From the NCBI RefSeq assembly GCF_036417845.1, contig NC_090011.1, positions 1,942,726-2,006,725 on the forward strand: a DNA stretch of 64,000 nt. Direction: 5' to 3'. Of the stretch, positions 62,501 through 64,000 are shown piece by piece. The stretch comes from Apteryx mantelli. Its lineage: Eukaryota > Chordata > Aves > Apterygiformes > Apterygidae. The notes below the pieces were generated by a model, which saw nothing but the letters and a program-made list of their open reading frames with translations, was not told the DNA's origin and ran no database searches. Positions within the stretch are counted from its first letter, which is position 1. Each line of letters opens with the position of its first letter. The position numbers were made by a program, and so were the translations under genes.

Positions 62501-63828
62501 AGCCTCACGTGTGCCCCTTGCACGGCCTCGCACGTGCACAGCTCCTTGCATGCCCTTGTGCACCCTCGCACATCCTCACGCACCCTCACACGCCCTCGGG
62601 CACCCACGCACGCCCTCGCCACCCTTGCACACCCTCACACACCCTCATGCACCCTCGCGCACCCTCGCACACCCTCATGCACCCTCACACACCCTCACGC
62701 GCCCTTGCACGCACTCATGCACCTTCGCACGTCCTTGCACACCGCACACCCTCATGCACCCTCGCACACCCTCACGCACCCTTGCACGCCTTTGCACACC
62801 CTCATGCACCCTCGTGCACCCTCGTGCACCTCGTGCACCCTTGCACACCCTCATGCACCCTCACACACCCTTGCACACCCTCACACGCCCTTGAACACCC
62901 TCACATGCCCTCATGCACTCTCGCACACCCTCGCACACCTTCACACACCCTCATGCACCCTCGCACACCCTCACACACTCTCGCACACTCTCGCACACCC
63001 CTCGCGCACCCTCGCACACCCTCGCGCGCCCTCGCACACCCTCCGCACGAGCACCCACCGCTTCTTGAGCAGCCCGCTGAAGTCCAGCTCCCCGGCGGCG
63101 TCGCTCTTGGCTTCACCCCTGAGGGGAGACGGGGGGGGGCGGTGGGTGTTGGGGGGCCCCGGGGGGGTCCCAAGGGGTGCGAGGGGCTTGGGGGGGCCCC
63201 CGAGGTGTTTTGGGGGTCGGGGGGGACCCCAGGGGTGTGCTGGGGTTTGGGGGGGGTCCCCAGCAATGGGGTTTGGGGGGTCCCAGGGTACGATGGGGTT
63301 CGGGGGGGTCCCCAGGATGTTTTGGGGGTCGGGGGGGTCCCCAGCAATGGGGTTTGGGGGGTCCCAGTGTACAATGGGGTTCGGGGGGGTCCCCAAAGTG
63401 CTTCGGGGGTCGGGGGGTCCCCAGCGATGGGGTTTGGGGGGGCCCCAAGGTACGGTGGGGTTCAGGGGGTCCCAGAGACGAGAGCAGATTTGAGGGGGGT
63501 CCCCTGGGGCAGTTGGGTTTCGAGGGGGGGGTCCCAAGGGTGAGAGGGGGTTCGGGGGGGGGTCCCCAAGGTCTGCTGGGGTTTGGGGGGGGTCCCGGGG
63601 TGAAGTGGGGATCAGAGGGAGCCCCCCAAGGTGTTTTGGGGTTGGGGGGGGTCCCCAGTCCATGGGGATGGTCTGGGGGGGGGCCCCAGTCTGTGCTGGG
63701 GTTCGGGGGGGGTCCCCCAGTCTATAGGGGTTTTTGGGGGGGGTCCTCGGTTCTTGGGGGGGGGGGGGGCCGCACTCACGTCCGTTTGAAAGCCTGCAGC
63801 ACGTTGTCCTTGTCATTGGGGCGGGGGG
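50350..63828 (-). CDS. MYBPC2: MYBPC2 gene, coding span (both ends missing; exons listed separately)
   Basis: Fast skeletal myosin-binding protein C is a thick-filament accessory protein of the sarcomeric C-zone, built of Ig and FnIII domains that bind myosin, titin and actin. Eighteen exons give about 770 residues: the C1-M linker ([13 protein letters not shown]), M motif ([43 protein letters not shown]), Ig domains C2-C5, FnIII domains C6-C7 and Ig C8, ending RLRVVG. The order and phases match mammalian MYBPC2 (about 1,140 residues), and the [11 protein letters not shown] and [15 protein letters not shown] blocks favour the fast paralogue over MYBPC1 or MYBPC3. The N-terminal extension and C1 lie beyond 64000; C9-C10 are lost at the assembly gap. 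About 13 small indels break individual exons, but flanking residues remain highly conserved, so I read them as sequence errors. Confidence 0.95.
50544..51132. repeat. CCCCAAAAGTGCCCCAAGGG array
   Basis: Units of about 30-60 bases with GGTGTCCCCAAAAGTGCCCC. Confidence 0.88.
51133..51223 (-). CDS. MYBPC2: MYBPC2 exon (C7-C8 junction)
   Basis: Encodes [23 protein letters not shown] and IVIPFQ. Two surplus bases, at CTGTCCCCGG and AACCATCG. Borders CGCAG|AG and CAG|GTGAGC. Confidence 0.9.
51334..51502 (-). CDS. MYBPC2: MYBPC2 exon (C7, second part)
   Basis: Encodes [40 protein letters not shown], then [15 protein letters not shown] surplus C in the seven-C run after AAGAG breaks the frame. Confidence 0.93.
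51503..52290. repeat. GGGATTAGGGGGTATGGGAT array
   Basis: Units of about 16-18 bases at 51540-52130. 52130-52290 is unique GC-rich sequence. Confidence 0.88.
52291..52427 (-). CDS. MYBPC2: MYBPC2 exon (C7 FnIII, first part)
   Basis: Encodes [35 protein letters not shown], then [10 protein letters not shown]. At ATCGAGACGGC the frame breaks by two extra bases or one missing. Donor GGC T|GTGAGT. Confidence 0.92.
52428..53225. repeat. CCCCCATGGGTGCTCCTAGA array
   Basis: Units of about 20-25 bases from 52550. Confidence 0.88.
53226..53950 (+). repeat. array carrying antisense acceptor-like motifs
   Basis: Six units of 112-135 bases. Each has, on the plus strand, CTCTGCTCTCTCCGCAGG or a close variant, antisense to MYBPC2, followed by AGCAGGACCCCCAGACC. 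Confidence 0.85.
53951..54142 (-). CDS. MYBPC2: MYBPC2 exon (C6, second part)
   Basis: Encodes GYLIER, then [17 protein letters not shown], then [20 protein letters not shown] and [19 protein letters not shown]. Two breaks: a surplus GC at GAGCGCGCAAG (or one missing base) and a surplus G at AACGGACACC. Confidence 0.9.
54254..54358 (-). CDS. MYBPC2: MYBPC2 exon (C6 FnIII, first part)
   Basis: Intact: [20 protein letters not shown] then [16 protein letters not shown], the FnIII opening with its conserved tryptophans. Confidence 0.95.
54359..54859. repeat. CCCCAGCCACCCCGTGTCCC array
   Basis: Units of about 20-30 bases at 54420-54840. Confidence 0.88.
54860..55019 (-). CDS. MYBPC2: MYBPC2 exon (C5, second part)
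   Basis: Intact: [40 protein letters not shown] and [13 protein letters not shown]. Borders CCAG|GTG and GTC G|GTAAGG. Flanked by complementary GTGTCCCTGTCCC and GGGACACAGGGA arrays. Confidence 0.95.
55020..56473. repeat. GGGGACACACGGATGCATCA array
   Basis: Short GGGGACATGGGGA units in longer blocks with ACACGGATGCATCGGGGGAC and GGGACACAGGGATGCAGCAC, to about 56350. Confidence 0.88.
56474..56612 (-). CDS. MYBPC2: MYBPC2 exon (C5, first part)
   Basis: Encodes [11 protein letters not shown], then [20 protein letters not shown] and [16 protein letters not shown]. One G is missing at TCGGGAAG. Donor GAG|GTGAGC. Confidence 0.93.
56744..56773 (-). CDS. MYBPC2: MYBPC2 30-nt exon (C4-C5 linker)
   Basis: Encodes [10 protein letters not shown] between CGCAG|AG and CAA G|GTGAGC. 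Found by splice phase; it joins NFL to EPPKIHLDC exactly as in mammals. Confidence 0.93.
56774..57783. repeat. GAGTGTCCCCAAAGGGCACC array
   Basis: Units of about 40-60 bases, in near-identical blocks of roughly 120-150 bases between 57180 and 57680. Confidence 0.88.
57784..57891 (-). CDS. MYBPC2: MYBPC2 exon (C4, second part)
   Basis: Encodes [20 protein letters not shown], then [15 protein letters not shown]. An extra C in ATCCCCCGAC breaks the frame. Donor CTG G|GTGCGG. Confidence 0.92.
58013..58178 (-). CDS. MYBPC2: MYBPC2 exon (C4, first part)
   Basis: Intact: [40 protein letters not shown] and [16 protein letters not shown], almost identical to mammalian MYBPC2. Confidence 0.96.
58179..58718. 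repeat. about 105-base minisatellite
   Basis: Units contain CAAGGGATCTCCTGGACATC and CACCCTCATCACCCCTGGGA; four or five copies from 58250. Confidence 0.85.
58719..58884 (-). CDS. MYBPC2: MYBPC2 exon (C3, second part)
   Basis: Encodes [37 protein letters not shown], then [18 protein letters not shown]. One C is missing at ACGGGCGCTAC. Borders CGCAG|G and GAA G|GTGGGG. Confidence 0.92.
58885..59464. repeat. GGGATGGACATGGGATGGTG array
   Basis: Units of about 15-30 bases at 58975-59400. Confidence 0.85.
59465..59571 (-). CDS. MYBPC2: MYBPC2 exon (C3, first part)
   Basis: Encodes [18 protein letters not shown], then [18 protein letters not shown]. An extra G in GTGGGGCG shifts the frame. Donor ATG TG|GTAACG. 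Confidence 0.92.
59660..59784 (-). CDS. MYBPC2: MYBPC2 exon (C2, second part)
   Basis: Intact: [40 protein letters not shown] and K. It contains the Ig-domain D-D-A-A-Y-E-C strand F signature. Confidence 0.95.
59785..60782. repeat. two minisatellites, GGGACATGGA and CTCCTGCCCCCCA
   Basis: 59825-60375 has GGACATGG and GGGACACAGGGATGTGGGG units; 60420-60750 has CCTCCTGCCCCCCAATACC units. Confidence 0.87.
60783..60914 (-). CDS. MYBPC2: MYBPC2 exon (C2, first part)
   Basis: Encodes [37 protein letters not shown], then LLKPSTK. One base is missing at GGCAGCTG. Acceptor CACAG|CC, donor ACC AA|GTACGG. Bracketed by inverted GGACATGG and CCATGTCC arrays. Confidence 0.93.
60915..62068. repeat. CCCTCCATGGTCCTCCATGT array
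   Basis: Units of about 40-110 bases around CCCCAGCTCTCCATGGTCC and CCCATGTCC, from 61010 to about 61900. Confidence 0.87.
62069..62263 (-). CDS. MYBPC2: MYBPC2 exon (M motif)
   Basis: Encodes [27 protein letters not shown], then [20 protein letters not shown] and [16 protein letters not shown]. An extra G after LLKG (AAGGGGCG) splits the frame; removing it restores 194 bases and phase 1. Lysine-rich helical linker ahead of C2. Confidence 0.93.
62264..63058. repeat. two minisatellites (intron)
   Basis: 62285-62560 has TGCACGGCCTCGCACGCGCA units; 62560-63045 has CACCCTCGCACACCCTCATG units. Confidence 0.87.
63059..63118 (-). CDS. MYBPC2: MYBPC2 exon (M motif start)
   Basis: Encodes [20 protein letters not shown] with phase 2 in and out (CTCAG|G, AAG CG|GTGGGT). 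This regulatory linker region is fast-isoform specific. Confidence 0.95.
63119..63779. repeat. GGGGTTTGGGGGGGTCCCCA array
   Basis: Units of about 30-40 bases. Near-identical longer blocks with CAGCAATGGGGTTTGGGGGG lie at 63240-63450. Confidence 0.87.
63780..63828 (-). CDS. MYBPC2: MYBPC2 exon (C1-M linker)
   Basis: Encodes [16 protein letters not shown] after acceptor GGCAG, ending CGG AC|GTGAGT. It aligns with the APRQ...LESFKRT linker of mammalian MYBPC2. First exon in the window. Confidence 0.9.
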
Positions 63829-64000
63829 CTGCCGGACAGACAGGGGGACGTGAGACCCCCCCACACACACTCCACGTCGTTCCCCCCCCCCCCCACCTCC
63901 CCAAACGGCTCCAGGGCCAGGCCCGGCCTGGGGGGGGGGGGTCCCCCGGGGGGGGGACCCAGGTGCGGGGAGTCCTGAGGGGGTCCTAAGTCTGGGGAGA
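63829..64000. other. intron end, no feature seen
   Basis: Pyrimidine- and G-run-rich intronic sequence upstream of the first MYBPC2 exon in the window. Confidence 0.6.

Overview
This window is extremely GC-rich vertebrate DNA. It carries parts of three spliced genes, all transcribed on the minus strand, from high to low coordinates. The protein matches are to animal proteins: fast skeletal myosin-binding protein C (MYBPC2), ER membrane protein complex subunit 10 (EMC10) and the postsynaptic scaffold SHANK1. Short exons with canonical GT/AG borders sit between introns made almost wholly of private GC-rich minisatellites. This is what one expects of a bird GC-rich microchromosome; the bird assignment is inference, and another sauropsid is possible.

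Layout in transcription order. MYBPC2 (63828-50350) enters already inside the gene: 18 exons cover the end of the C1-M linker, the M motif and domains C2 to C8. The final C9-C10 exons are absent; a 200-N assembly gap (49755-49954) lies where they should be. EMC10 (49081-44707) begins at its second coding exon (the signal-peptide exon is probably also in or near the gap) and is complete to its stop codon and poly(A) signal. About 0.6 kb later a CpG-rich block with a good splice donor (43858) looks like the SHANK1 5' noncoding exon. It is followed by about 6.5 kb of TGCACG-type repeats and the SHANK1 start codon at 37281. SHANK1 then runs to base 1 and leaves the window: N-terminal (SPN) region, ankyrin repeats, SH3, PDZ, and the first 73 bases of what is probably the large proline-rich exon. 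Its SAM domain lies outside.

The genes do not form a pathway: MYBPC2 is a sarcomere protein, EMC10 acts in ER membrane protein insertion, and SHANK1 is a postsynaptic scaffold. In mammals, as I recall, MYBPC2 and EMC10 are neighbours and SHANK1 lies further along in the opposite orientation, so the head-to-tail order here implies a rearranged, shortened block.

The most unusual signal is how the introns are built. In four places an exon boundary has itself been captured and tandemly amplified into the adjacent intron: the SHANK1 PDZ exon, both ends of SHANK1 exon 2, and EMC10 exon 5. This leaves ladders of decoy splice sites. Several exons are bracketed by repeat arms in inverted orientation. 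SHANK1 also shows two candidate in-phase microexons (9 and 24 nt) and two phase-compatible CpG-rich candidate alternative first exons. About 20 single-base or dinucleotide frame breaks fall almost entirely in two stretches (29.3-37.3 kb and 50.3-62.3 kb), which suggests consensus errors rather than gene death. No RNA genes, transposons or CRISPR arrays were recognised.
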